A stretch of DNA of 64,000 nucleotides, from assembly GCF_900105125.1 (NCBI RefSeq), contig NZ_LT629750.1, forward strand, positions 6,351,001-6,415,000, given 5' to 3'. The notes beneath the pieces were generated by a model. That model had not been told where the DNA came from. It made no database searches and saw only the letters and a list, made by a program, of their open reading frames with translations. The translations under genes and the position numbers were made by a program. The stretch is from Bradyrhizobium canariense (GTDB lineage Bacteria > Pseudomonadota > Alphaproteobacteria > Rhizobiales > Xanthobacteraceae). Shown in pieces: positions 36,418 through 44,937 of the stretch (position 1 is its first letter; each line of letters starts with the position of its first letter).

Positions 36418-38238
36418 ATGGATCTCTCGCTCATTCTCGAAGTCAGCGATCTCACCGTCGGCCCCGTAACGCCGGGATCCCCTCCCATCCTCGATCGCAT
36501 CAGCCTGCGTCTGAACACGTCGGATATTTTCGGGATCTACGGCGAAAGTGGCGCAGGCAAGACCGTTCTCAGCCGGGCGCTGGCGAATTGGCTGCCGGAA
36601 AGCCTCGAATATCGTGCAGGCCAGGTCGCCTTTGCCGGCCACGATATTCTCAAGCCGGGGATCCAGGAGGTCCGCACCGGCCGCGACATCGCCTATATCG
36701 GCTCGAAGCCGCAGAGCGCGCTCGATCCGACGGTGCCGGTGGGAAGCCAGATCGCAGAGAAGCTGCACAGCGTCAGGCCGGAATGGTCTCGGCGCGAATG
36801 CCGTGAGCGGGTCATGCAGCTCCTGAGCGAGGTCCGCATTCCCTCGCCCAAGGAGCGCTACTGGGACTATCCATCGAAATTTTCCGGCGGCATGATGCAG
36901 CGCGCGATGATCGTCGATGCGATTTGCGCCGAGCCTGCGGTCCTGATCGCCGACAACGTGACGCAACCGCTGGACGTCACCATCGCGGCGCAGATCGTGG
37001 CGCTGCTCCACGATCTGTGCCTGCGTCACCGGATGGCGACAATCTATCTATCGTCCTCGCTGCCGACCCTCGGCCAGTTCGGCGACCGGACCGCCATTCT
37101 GCACCAGGGGCGGTTTATCGAGCAGCAGGCGTTCGCCGAACTGCTGGCCTCGCCGGCGACCGATTATACGCGCAAGGCGATCGCCAGCGTTCCACGCATG
37201 TGGTCAACGGCAGAGGGGCCGCTTGCCAGGCGTCAGGCGCAAGGCGAGGTGCCGCTGATGCAGGTGCAGAAGGTCTACCGGACCTATCGCGCCCGCAAGC
37301 GAGGCAGCTTCAACTCCTACAGCAATGTCCAGGCCGTTCGCGGCGTGACATTGGACATCATGCCGCGCGAGAATTTCGGCATCGTCGGCGAATCCGGCTG
37401 CGGCAAATCGACGTTGACCCGTCTGTTGGCCTGGCTGGAGGTCCCTGACCAGGGTAGCATCCTGCTCAACGGCACTTCGCTCGGCGGCCTGTCGCGGGGT
37501 GAACTGATCCGGAAGCGGAACGAATTCCAGCTCCTGCTGCAGGATCCCTACAATGCGCTGCCGCCCCGCACCACCGTCGGCCGCATGATTGAGGAAAGCC
37601 TGCTCATTCGCGGCAGGATCCCGCGGTCGGATTTGCGCCGCCGCGTGATCGCGGCGATGGCGGAGGTGGGTCTTGCAGCCGAACTCTACGATCAATTGCC
37701 CAATGCGCTCTCCACCGGCGAACGCCAGCGGATCTCGATCGCGCGGGCGCTTATCCTCGACCCCAAGCTCCTGATCCTTGACGAGACGTTGTCCGCGCTG
37801 GACCAGCGCGAGCAGGCCAGGCTGATCGATCTGTTCTCGAAGCTGCAGGAAAAGAACGACCTGACCTATGTCTTTATTTCGCACGATCTGGCGATGGTAC
37901 GGAAGGTCTGCACGCGGATTGCCGTGATGTATCTTGGCGAGATGGTCGAGATCGCCGACAATCGCGAACTGTTCTTCGACCCTCAGCATCCCTACACGAA
38001 GGCGCTGTTGTCGGCGGCACCGACGCTCGAGGACAAGTTGTTCAATCCCGGAGATTTCCTGCTGGAAGGGGAGCCACCCAGTCCGATCGACATTCCGGCG
38101 GGCTGCAGCTTCGCGTCGCGCTGCCCGAAGGCGTTCGGCCGCTGCCGCGTCGAAACCCCGAAACTGGTCGAGCATTCTCCCGGACGCCTTGCCGCCTGCC
38201 ATCTTCTCGATAGCGACGAAGCGAAAGCCGCAGCGTAG
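36418..38238 (+). CDS. Fused DppD-DppF-type ABC ATPase with a degenerate first half
   Basis: 606 residues containing two nucleotide-binding domains. The first (about 1-260) has Walker A GESGAGKT (42-49) and signature FSGGM. But the Q-loop position is Ser96, the Walker B glutamate is Asn180 (VLIADNVTQPLD), and the switch histidine is Ser213. The second (about 280-600) is intact: Walker A 324-331, Gln375, LSTGE 431-435, Glu456 and His489, with the C-terminal Opp/Dpp cysteine-containing tail (PAGCSFASRCPKAFGRC). Fused OppDF-like ATPases are common, but one with a catalytically dead half is not typical of this importer class. It completes the transporter operon. Confidence 0.9.
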   Translation: MDLSLILEVSDLTVGPVTPGSPPILDRISLRLNTSDIFGIYGESGAGKTVLSRALANWLPESLEYRAGQVAFAGHDILKPGIQEVRTGRDIAYIGSKPQSALDPTVPVGSQIAEKLHSVRPEWSRRECRERVMQLLSEVRIPSPKERYWDYPSKFSGGMMQRAMIVDAICAEPAVLIADNVTQPLDVTIAAQIVALLHDLCLRHRMATIYLSSSLPTLGQFGDRTAILHQGRFIEQQAFAELLASPATDYTRKAIASVPRMWSTAEGPLARRQAQGEVPLMQVQKVYRTYRARKRGSFNSYSNVQAVRGVTLDIMPRENFGIVGESGCGKSTLTRLLAWLEVPDQGSILLNGTSLGGLSRGELIRKRNEFQLLLQDPYNALPPRTTVGRMIEESLLIRGRIPRSDLRRRVIAAMAEVGLAAELYDQLPNALSTGERQRISIARALILDPKLLILDETLSALDQREQARLIDLFSKLQEKNDLTYVFISHDLAMVRKVCTRIAVMYLGEMVEIADNRELFFDPQHPYTKALLSAAPTLEDKLFNPGDFLLEGEPPSPIDIPAGCSFASRCPKAFGRCRVETPKLVEHSPGRLAACHLLDSDEAKAAA

Positions 38239-38249
38239 GTGGGTAACTT

Positions 38250-38273
38250 CGCCCGATACGCAATTTTCGGGCG
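38250..38273. terminator. Candidate bidirectional hairpin between convergent genes
   Basis: CGCCCGA, ten AT-rich bases, then TCGGGCG. It lies in the 43-base gap between the convergent transporter ATPase and amidase genes. There is no strong T tract, so activity is a guess from position. Confidence 0.4.
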
Positions 38274-38281
38274 CAACCGTC

Positions 38282-39688
38282 TCAGGCACGCGGATGAAAC
38301 GGCCAGTCCATGGTCAGGGATCGCAGCCCTTCAAGACTTTTCGTCAACTGCAATACGCCGAGATCGTCGAACCGGTGGCCAATGATCTGAACCCCGATCG
38401 GCAGATGCCGGCGGTCGAATGCCATGCAGATCGTGGAGGCGGGCTGGCAGGTCTGATTGAACATCGCGGTGAACAATGTATGCTCAAGCGGCTTTTCGCG
38501 CGAGACGCCGGGTTCCTCGGCCGGGAAATTCACCACGGCCAGCGTCGGTGCAATGACATAGTCCCAGCCTTCGAAGGCTGCGAGCATTGCGGCCTTCATC
38601 TTGCCGATCTGGCCGAGCGCCCGATAGAGATCGGCGCCGGAATGCCGTGCGCCGCCAAGGCACCATTCACGCACATAGGGGTTGATGTCGCGCTCGCTGT
38701 CGGTATGCGGCGGCAGCGAATTGTACTCGAGATAGCCGCGTACCTGGAGGAACAGGTCGATAGGCGCAATGGCGTCATAGTCGAGCGGGGAGATGAACGG
38801 CTCGACGATCGCGCCGGCGCCCGCGAGCAATTCGCCGGTAGCCTCCACCGCGTTGCGTACCGCGGCTTCGGGCTTCGCCCCAAAGCCCATGTCGGTGAGG
38901 ACGCCGATCTTCAGTCCCTTGACATCGCGACCGAGTCTTTCGTGATATCGCACGTCATCCGCGGGAAGGCTCCAGGTGTCACGTTCGTCCTGCCGGGTCA
39001 GCACCGTCAGCAGGCGGGCGATATCGTCGACGCTACGCCCCATGGGGCCGGCCATGCGCATGGTGTCAGCCGGAAGGTGAGGCACGCGCCCGTGGGTGGG
39101 CTTCAGTGATGCGAGACCGCAGTGGGCGGCCGGCAGCCGAACCGAGCCGGCAATGTCGGTTCCCACTGAAACGAATCCAGCGCCGGCAGCGATTGATGCG
39201 CCGGCCCCAGCCGATGATCCGCCGGTATTCCAGGCCAGCCCCCATGGATTGCGGGTGATGCCGTGCAGCGAACTGATACCGGATGCCATCAGGCCGCAAT
39301 CCGGCATGGTCGTCTTTGCAAAAATCACCGCTCCGGCTTCGCGAAGGGCAATGGCAGGTGGCGAGTCGTAGTTCGATGGCGGCTGCGAGCGGTTCGCCCC
39401 GATCCCGTGGAAATAAGGCCAGCCGACCATCGCGACGCTGTCCTTGACCGTCATGGGTACGCCATCAAGCGGCCCGAGCGCCGCCTTAGCCTTCCACCGC
39501 GCTTCCGACTGCCGCGCGCTCGCGATGGCTTGTTCGGGGCGAAAGCTGAACAGGGCGTTGATCGAGCCATTCACGGCCATGGAATGATTGATGACCGCTT
39601 GCAGAACCTCGACCGGCGAAAGCTCTCGCGATGCGTAAGCACCGGTCAGCCCGGCAAGGTTCATTCCGATCAGCTCTTCAGCAGACAT
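38282..39688 (-). CDS. Amidase-signature-family amidohydrolase
   Basis: 468 residues. It has the complete Ser-cisSer-Lys machinery: Lys82 in GVPMTVKDS, cis-serine Ser158 in GGSSAGAG, and nucleophile Ser182 in TDIAGSVR. It is related to GatA-like and aryl-acyl amidases and hydrolyses a C-N amide bond, releasing ammonia or an amine. It is divergent from the kinase pair at 39905. The ATG at 39688 fits the family N-terminus (MSAEELIGMNLAGLTGAY). Confidence 0.9.
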   Translation of the reverse strand: MSAEELIGMNLAGLTGAYASRELSPVEVLQAVINHSMAVNGSINALFSFRPEQAIASARQSEARWKAKAALGPLDGVPMTVKDSVAMVGWPYFHGIGANRSQPPSNYDSPPAIALREAGAVIFAKTTMPDCGLMASGISSLHGITRNPWGLAWNTGGSSAGAGASIAAGAGFVSVGTDIAGSVRLPAAHCGLASLKPTHGRVPHLPADTMRMAGPMGRSVDDIARLLTVLTRQDERDTWSLPADDVRYHERLGRDVKGLKIGVLTDMGFGAKPEAAVRNAVEATGELLAGAGAIVEPFISPLDYDAIAPIDLFLQVRGYLEYNSLPPHTDSERDINPYVREWCLGGARHSGADLYRALGQIGKMKAAMLAAFEGWDYVIAPTLAVVNFPAEEPGVSREKPLEHTLFTAMFNQTCQPASTICMAFDRRHLPIGVQIIGHRFDDLGVLQLTKSLEGLRSLTMDWPFHPRA

Positions 39689-39904
39689 GCATCCTCCGCG
39701 GCTTCCCGCCGGCTCTTCACCAGTTCGAATAGCGAATATCGCCCGCACTAGGGTAGGCCGCTGGTCGAACCGGCATGATTTCGTGGAGCAAGAGGCATCC
39801 CTTTTGCATCTGGATTGATCAAACTATCGATGAAACTGCCACGCGAGCTGGAATGCCGCGCGGAGCCTGACTGAAGCCAATATTGCGAAAGATCAGAGAT
39901 CGCC

Positions 39905-40861
39905 ATGAGTCAATCTGGAGCGGTTGTGACCACAATCCGCGATCGTATCGGGAGCCTGCCGGGGTGGGGGGCGGGAGATATCGTGATCGAACCCGCGATC
40001 CCCATTCTGGCGTCACCAAGTTGGCGAGGCGTCGACGGCTTCCCCTGGCGAGCCATCAACAAGTCGAATGGCGAGAGCATTTTCGTCAAGGTAATGGATC
40101 GCGACGCCGAGCTTTACATCGACGTACCCTGCGCCTTCCAGGCGGCGCAGCGTGCATCCGATCTTGGTATCGGCCCCAAGGTTGTTCTGGCTGACATCCA
40201 GGCGGGCATCCTCATCATGGAGGACCTGAACCACGGTTGGCGGGTGGGGACGCTCGAACGGATGCTCGAGCCAAAGATCGTCGATGCGGTGATGGCCGCG
40301 CGCCGCTTGTTCCAGGCGGGAAAGCCCTTGTCCAAACGGAAGGGTGTTTTTGACGAGATCGAGCACTTCTACGTGGCCGCGACGTCGGCAAAGGCCCAGA
40401 TTCCGACCGATACCGAATGGTTGGTCGCGGAATTGCGATTCGCAGCCGCGGCGTTTGGAGGTCTCGACACCACGCCGGTACCGATCCATGGCGACGGCAA
40501 CGTATCTAACATCCTGATCAGCGATGCCGGCGAAGTGCGCCTGATCGATTGGGATCGTGCCACTACGGCCGACCCGCTGGAAGACATCGGCAGCTTCCTG
40601 GTTGAGGCGTTCGACCAGGAGCCCGAAGCTCGGGACGCCTTCGCGCGCAATGCCGGAGCGTTCGACGAGGCGGCATTCAACCGCGCGCGCATCTATGGCG
40701 TCGCGGACGATCTGCGGTGGGGGTTGATCGGAGCGCTTCTTGCCGCCAAGTCGGCGCGCAATACGCTCGAGTTCTACAAATTTGCCAGTTGGCGCTTCTT
40801 GCGCTGCCGGATGGCAGTCCGCGAGCCGCGCTTCGGCGAGGCGCTTCGGAGGATTGCATGA
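39905..40861 (+). CDS. APH/choline-kinase-like phosphotransferase (first of a pair)
   Basis: 318 residues of the protein-kinase-like small-molecule kinase fold: IFVKVMDRDAELYIDV (ATP-lysine region), catalytic loop IHGDGNVSNILI and metal aspartate LIDWDRATTADP. It overlaps the next kinase gene by ATGA. The pair, plus a third APH protein at 30746, is unusual for one locus. A preceding amidase on the other strand shares the upstream region. Confidence 0.84.
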   Translation: MSQSGAVVTTIRDRIGSLPGWGAGDIVIEPAIPILASPSWRGVDGFPWRAINKSNGESIFVKVMDRDAELYIDVPCAFQAAQRASDLGIGPKVVLADIQAGILIMEDLNHGWRVGTLERMLEPKIVDAVMAARRLFQAGKPLSKRKGVFDEIEHFYVAATSAKAQIPTDTEWLVAELRFAAAAFGGLDTTPVPIHGDGNVSNILISDAGEVRLIDWDRATTADPLEDIGSFLVEAFDQEPEARDAFARNAGAFDEAAFNRARIYGVADDLRWGLIGALLAAKSARNTLEFYKFASWRFLRCRMAVREPRFGEALRRIA

Positions 40862-41817
40862 CGGTTCGCAGAAAGCTTGGCGAGGCGACAACCGTCCACG
40901 AACGCAATGTCGAAAGCGCTATTGAACGAGTGCCGCCGTGGCGCGGCAGGGAGGCCAGCTATACCCCGCTTGTCGGTGGTTTGATGAATCAGAACTGGCT
41001 GGTCGAAATTGCCGGCGATCCGCGCCGCTATTTCATCAAGGTGCCCGGCGAAGGTTCCGAAATGTTCATCGACCGGGTGGCCGCGAACGAGGCCGCACGC
41101 AACGCCCACGCTATGGGAATTGCGCCGGAAGTGATTTTCTTCGATGCCCGGGACGGCCTCGAAGTCAGCGAATTCCTCGAAGGCTATCGAGCTTGCACCA
41201 ATGGGGATTTTGGCGAATCCGCGATTCAGTCCGACGTTCTCAGCCTCTATCGCCGGCTGCATGCCGGGCCAAAGCTCAGCCTGACCAAGACGATCTTCGA
41301 CATGATCGAGGAGCACGTCGAACAGGGCCGCGAATTGGGCTCGCACTTTCCGCATGATATGTCCTGGATCATGCATCGCTACGGCCAGGCCAAGGCCGCA
41401 TTCATGGCATCCGGCCTCGACCTCGTACCCTGCTTCAACGACCCGATGCCCGGGAATTTCCTCGTTGGCGCAGAGTTGGGCGCCAGCCCCAAGCCAATGA
41501 AGCTGATCGATTACGAGTTCGCCTCGAACAACGAACGCAGTTATGAACTCGGCGTTCTCTTCGCCGAGATGTTCTTCGACGAACAACTAACGGAAGGCCT
41601 GATCGAGCAATATCTGGGCGCGGTGCGTCCCGAGATGGTCGCGCGGGTCATCGTCAACCGCGCGCTTGCCGACATCAAATGGGCGTCCTGGGCGGTCGTC
41701 AATCGCAAGCTCAAGGACTGGGATTTCGACTACCAGAAATACGGGGTGTGGAAATACATGCGGGCGCGCGACGTGATGTACGACCCCCGCTGGGAAAGCT
41801 GGCTGCGGATGGTCTGA
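40858..41817 (+). CDS. Choline/ethanolamine-kinase-like phosphotransferase (second of a pair)
   Basis: 319 residues. The catalytic loop CFNDPMPGNFLV and following LIDYEFASNNERSYELG match choline/ethanolamine kinases (LicA-like) better than aminoglycoside kinases; VGGLMNQNWLVEI and RYFIKVPG form the nucleotide site. A substrate with an amino-alcohol moiety is likely (family knowledge). It is translationally coupled to the previous kinase and convergent with the phosphatase-like gene, 26 bases away. Confidence 0.85.
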   Translation: MTVRRKLGEATTVHERNVESAIERVPPWRGREASYTPLVGGLMNQNWLVEIAGDPRRYFIKVPGEGSEMFIDRVAANEAARNAHAMGIAPEVIFFDARDGLEVSEFLEGYRACTNGDFGESAIQSDVLSLYRRLHAGPKLSLTKTIFDMIEEHVEQGRELGSHFPHDMSWIMHRYGQAKAAFMASGLDLVPCFNDPMPGNFLVGAELGASPKPMKLIDYEFASNNERSYELGVLFAEMFFDEQLTEGLIEQYLGAVRPEMVARVIVNRALADIKWASWAVVNRKLKDWDFDYQKYGVWKYMRARDVMYDPRWESWLRMV

Positions 41818-41843
41818 ATCGCTCTCGTTCAGCCGAAGTCCGA

Positions 41844-42635
41844 CTATTGCTGGAGGATTGCGAGTGCCTGCTGGAGCAAGGCCGCGTTGGCAGCCGCGAT
41901 CACCCGTCCGTCGGAATGGCGGGTTAGCGGCAGGCCCTCCCAATCGCAGATCACGCCTCCGGCGCCCTCGATCACCGGTACCAGCGCCATGAAATCGAAC
42001 GACTTCAGCGAGCATTCGACGACAAGGTCGCAATGCCCGGAGGCCAAAAGGCCGTATTGATAGCAATCGCCACCAAATCGTCTGAACATAGCCTTGCGGC
42101 TGAGTGCGTCGTAACGCGCCCAATCCTCCGGCGAAAAGAAATCCGGCGACGATGTGTAGATCTGCGCTTCTTCCAGATTGACGGCGCGGCTCACTCTGGC
42201 CGGCGCGTCGTTGAAGGTGGTGCCGCTCGGAGTGCCATACCATCGTTCCGCCAGCGCCGGCATGTCGATCATCCCCGCGATGACGGCTCCATTCCTTTCA
42301 TCCGCGAGAGCAATCAACGTTCCGAACAGCGGCATTCCGGAAATGAAGCTCTTCGTCCCATCGATCGGGTCGAGATACCAGGTATAGCGATCGCCCGGCG
42401 TTGATCCCGTTTCCTCGCCGAGGATGCCATGCTCGGGGAATCGCTTCGAAATCAACCGCCGCAATTCCTGTTCGATGGCCCGGTCCGCGATGGTGACCGG
42501 CGAAAGATCTGGCTTGCGCTCGAAGTCGATGTTCGACCGAAAGTGCGTTACCGCAATCCGGCCGGCGGCGTCGGCGAGGTCATGGAAGAACGAGGCCAAC
42601 TCGTTCTCGGACAACCTGTCTTGAATATCGTCCAA
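41844..42635 (-). CDS. Inositol-monophosphatase-family phosphatase (HisN-like)
   Basis: About 263 residues. It has the IMPase metal motifs: GEETGS, DPIDGTKSF (WYLDPIDGTKSFISGMPLFG) and DFMALVPVIEGAGGVICDWEG. The DxxDG-TKSF pattern and substrate region are closest to HisN-type histidinol-phosphatases and other Mg2+-dependent phosphatases. No ATG fits: the open frame begins at a TTG at 42668, but a TTG at 42635 has CCGGAG six bases upstream and is preferred. It is downstream of the AraC and DeoR genes on the same strand. Confidence 0.85.
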   Translation of the reverse strand: MDDIQDRLSENELASFFHDLADAAGRIAVTHFRSNIDFERKPDLSPVTIADRAIEQELRRLISKRFPEHGILGEETGSTPGDRYTWYLDPIDGTKSFISGMPLFGTLIALADERNGAVIAGMIDMPALAERWYGTPSGTTFNDAPARVSRAVNLEEAQIYTSSPDFFSPEDWARYDALSRKAMFRRFGGDCYQYGLLASGHCDLVVECSLKSFDFMALVPVIEGAGGVICDWEGLPLTRHSDGRVIAAANAALLQQALAILQQ

Positions 42636-42704
42636 TGGTCGCTCCGGAGAAGAAGCGCGCGGTCGCAATAGGCAGCGATACGTGTGGCGCAGGGGAAACG
42701 GTTT

Positions 42705-43721
42705 CTATGCGGTTTCGTGAAGCGACCGCCGCTCCCAATAGGGCGAGCCGAGACTGCCGCGTGGGGAAGACGGCACTCCCGGCGCAAGCAAGCCTTTCGG
42801 GGGCGCGTGCCGCGGATCCGTAGTCGGGTGAGGGGAGGCGTTGTGGGTCTGACGAGCGTCACGCGGCGCAACCCTGAAATGGCGGCTGAAACATCGCGAG
42901 AAGTGCGAGACGTTCTTGAAACCTACTTCGTAGGCGACCTCTGAAACTGTTCGGTGGCCTTTCGGGTCGGCAACGAGAATCTCATAAGCGCGTTGCAGGC
43001 GTTTGGTCTGGACGAACTGACTAACGGTCGTCTCATTGTCGTTGAACAGGCTGTAGAGATAGCTCAGGGAAATCCGGCTGCTCGCAGCGATCTTTTTCGG
43101 TGAGAGCGACTGATCGCTCAGATGGGTTTCGATGAAATCGACGATTCGGCGGCGCAAATGATAGCGCGCATTGCGAACGTCAGTTGCCGCGCCCCTGTCT
43201 TCTGAACCGATCGTCAGCGCGATGAAGCTGACGATTTCGGTCGCGAGCGCCTGGGGATTGGGCGGCGGAGAATTGATGAACAGTTCCGCAACGCTTCCGA
43301 TCATTCCCACCAGCAGGCGCGTCATCTGCTCGTTCGGCTTGAAGCGGCGGCTGACATGGTCTTCGATGGAGACCAGCCGTCCGCGCAATTCTGCCGCAGG
43401 AATGCGCACCATGAGCAGGCGGGTATTCTTGTCCGGCGAGAGTTCATAGAAGGCGAGTTCGCTGAGCAGAACGTACTCGCCGGATCTTGCCAGACCGGTA
43501 CGCCCGTCCTGGCTGAATGTCACGCCTCCCGCCAGCGGGAAGACTAGCAGATAGGAAGCGTCATGAACGCTGCCGACGCGCTCCCAGTTGCGGGCAAGAG
43601 ACCGATCCGGCTGGATGAATTCGAGATCAAGGCGGCCGATCCGGGTCTGCTGCGACGCTAGGGCTTCGTCGTCGAAGCCGGTGTATTCATCGCGCGGGAG
43701 AAGAGATGTCAGGCGTGCCAT
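42705..43721 (-). CDS. AraC-family transcriptional regulator
   Basis: 338 residues. The C-terminal double helix-turn-helix is clear: PKKIAASSRISLSYLYSLF and TVSEVAYEVGFKNVSHFSRCF. The N-terminal half resembles the AraC-binding-like (cupin) sensor of the FeaR/NikR-like group. A 45-residue proline-rich tail after the HTH is unusual. It lies 13 bases after the DeoR-type gene, so the two regulators are probably co-transcribed. Confidence 0.88.
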   Translation of the reverse strand: MARLTSLLPRDEYTGFDDEALASQQTRIGRLDLEFIQPDRSLARNWERVGSVHDASYLLVFPLAGGVTFSQDGRTGLARSGEYVLLSELAFYELSPDKNTRLLMVRIPAAELRGRLVSIEDHVSRRFKPNEQMTRLLVGMIGSVAELFINSPPPNPQALATEIVSFIALTIGSEDRGAATDVRNARYHLRRRIVDFIETHLSDQSLSPKKIAASSRISLSYLYSLFNDNETTVSQFVQTKRLQRAYEILVADPKGHRTVSEVAYEVGFKNVSHFSRCFSRHFRVAPRDARQTHNASPHPTTDPRHAPPKGLLAPGVPSSPRGSLGSPYWERRSLHETA

Positions 43722-43734
43722 GGCTTGGCCTTTC

Positions 43735-44574
43735 TCAGCGTTGGGCAACGATGGTTTCCGTTCCGGCTTCACGGAGGGCGGCTGCCATCGCTCCTTCCGG
43801 TTGCCGGTCGGTAACGAGGCGGTCGATATCGGTCCAATGCGCGAATACCGTCAGCGCGCGTTGGTCGAACTTGGTATGATCGGCGACGATGATGGCTTCC
43901 GCTGCCCGCCTCACCATCGCGCCATAAATGGCTCCGGCCTCGTCATCAGCATCGTTGATGCCGCGGGCGCTGATGCCTGTCGCGCTGACGATCGCGCGGT
44001 TGGCTTCATAACTATTGATGCTGGCGATCGTCTGCGTGCCGAATACATAGCCTTCCGTCGGATGATACCGGCCGGGACAGCAAAGTACGCGGATCGATGA
44101 ATTCACCGCCAGCGCGGCGGCGATCGCGTAGTCATGCGTGATCACCGTGATATCGCGGGCGCGGGATGCCAATCGTCTGGCGACATGGAATGTCGTTGCG
44201 CCGGCGGCCAGCATCAGAACTTCGTTTGGCAGGATGAGATCGGCGATGACGGCGGCGATCGCCTCCCGCTCGGCGATCATGATCGCCTTGCGGTCGGTGA
44301 GGGTGGGCTCGAGCGCGAACGGGCGGGACGCTCCGCCATAGGTGCGGTTGATGAGTTTCTGTTCCTGAAGTTCCATCAGGTCGCGTCGGATCGTTTCACC
44401 CGAGACGCCAAGCACTGCCGCGAGTTCCGAGGCCCGCAAGGTCGGAGCTGCCGTCAATTGCGAGATGATGTGTTTGTGACGCGCGAGCTTCGAGAGGCGA
44501 TCGCCTTCCGATTTTCGCGGCCGCTTGTCGGTCGCGGAGCCGTCGGTCGCTTGTAACTGCTCGCTCGTCATCAA
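43735..44574 (-). CDS. DeoR-family transcriptional repressor
   Basis: 279 residues. N-terminal DeoR winged helix (LARHKHIISQLTAAPTLRAS, then VSGETIRRDLMELQEQKLI) and sugar-phosphate-sensor domain (LPNEVLMLAAGATTFHVARRL, NDADDEAGAIYGAMVRRA). DeoR proteins usually sense phosphorylated intermediates, fitting the kinase-rich surroundings. It is divergent from the class-III aminotransferase-like gene; candidate operators lie in between. Confidence 0.9.
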   Translation of the reverse strand: MMTSEQLQATDGSATDKRPRKSEGDRLSKLARHKHIISQLTAAPTLRASELAAVLGVSGETIRRDLMELQEQKLINRTYGGASRPFALEPTLTDRKAIMIAEREAIAAVIADLILPNEVLMLAAGATTFHVARRLASRARDITVITHDYAIAAALAVNSSIRVLCCPGRYHPTEGYVFGTQTIASINSYEANRAIVSATGISARGINDADDEAGAIYGAMVRRAAEAIIVADHTKFDQRALTVFAHWTDIDRLVTDRQPEGAMAAALREAGTETIVAQR

Positions 44575-44664
44575 GCTGTCCTTGCAGCAGCGTCGGTCGC
44601 CGCAGGATCGGGCGACGCTTGCGGCTGTCTCTCGACAAATCCTTTCTCAGTCCATGTTGGATGT

Positions 44665-44681
44665 CCACATTAATTGTGTGG
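44665..44681. promoter_or_regulatory. Candidate DeoR operator palindrome
   Basis: CCACA, seven bases, TGTGG, about 90 bases upstream of the DeoR start. The octamer CCACATTA recurs at 44847-44854, next to the start of the divergent gene, where it forms GTGG-N6-CCAC. Paired sites around a divergent DeoR promoter are typical; binding is inferred. Confidence 0.4.
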
Positions 44682-44836
44682 CAGATTCCTCAAATTTTGG
44701 GCGGTGGAATGCCTGTTCTCTGCGCAGCTGAGCCAGTCGCCTGTATAATGGTTTGATTTTATGAACATTCTCTATGCTGCCGCGCGGCATATGACTGACG
44801 CTCCGATGTGTCGTGTCCGCCAACTGCTTTATTATT

Positions 44837-44854
44837 GTGGAGAGAGCCACATTA
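44837..44854. promoter_or_regulatory. Second candidate DeoR half-site pair
   Basis: GTGG, AGAGAG, CCACATTA, located between a TATAAT at 44743 and the downstream start codon. Shares CCACATTA with the palindrome at 44665. Confidence 0.3.
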
Positions 44855-44937
44855 TTCCAAATTGTTGGTTGGGAGTCGTCGGGGCACGAACGCTGCTTGC
44901 GCCGCTCCCGCCGGCGCCGATCGAGGAGGAGCGCGCG

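Larger units (their letters stand above)
44575..44937. other. Divergent promoter region DeoR / phospho-lyase-like gene
   Basis: 363 bases. Contains the CCACA-N7-TGTGG palindrome at 44665-44681, a TATAAT at 44743-44748 and a second CCACATTA half-site at 44847. An in-frame ATG at 44761 would add 59 residues without family character to the downstream protein, so I treat this as leader. Confidence 0.55.

Noticed and set aside
44761-44937. N-terminal extension of the phospho-lyase-like protein from the ATG at 44761
   Set aside because: The 59 extra residues have no family similarity, cover a candidate operator half-site, and the ATG at 44938 has a much stronger ribosome site.
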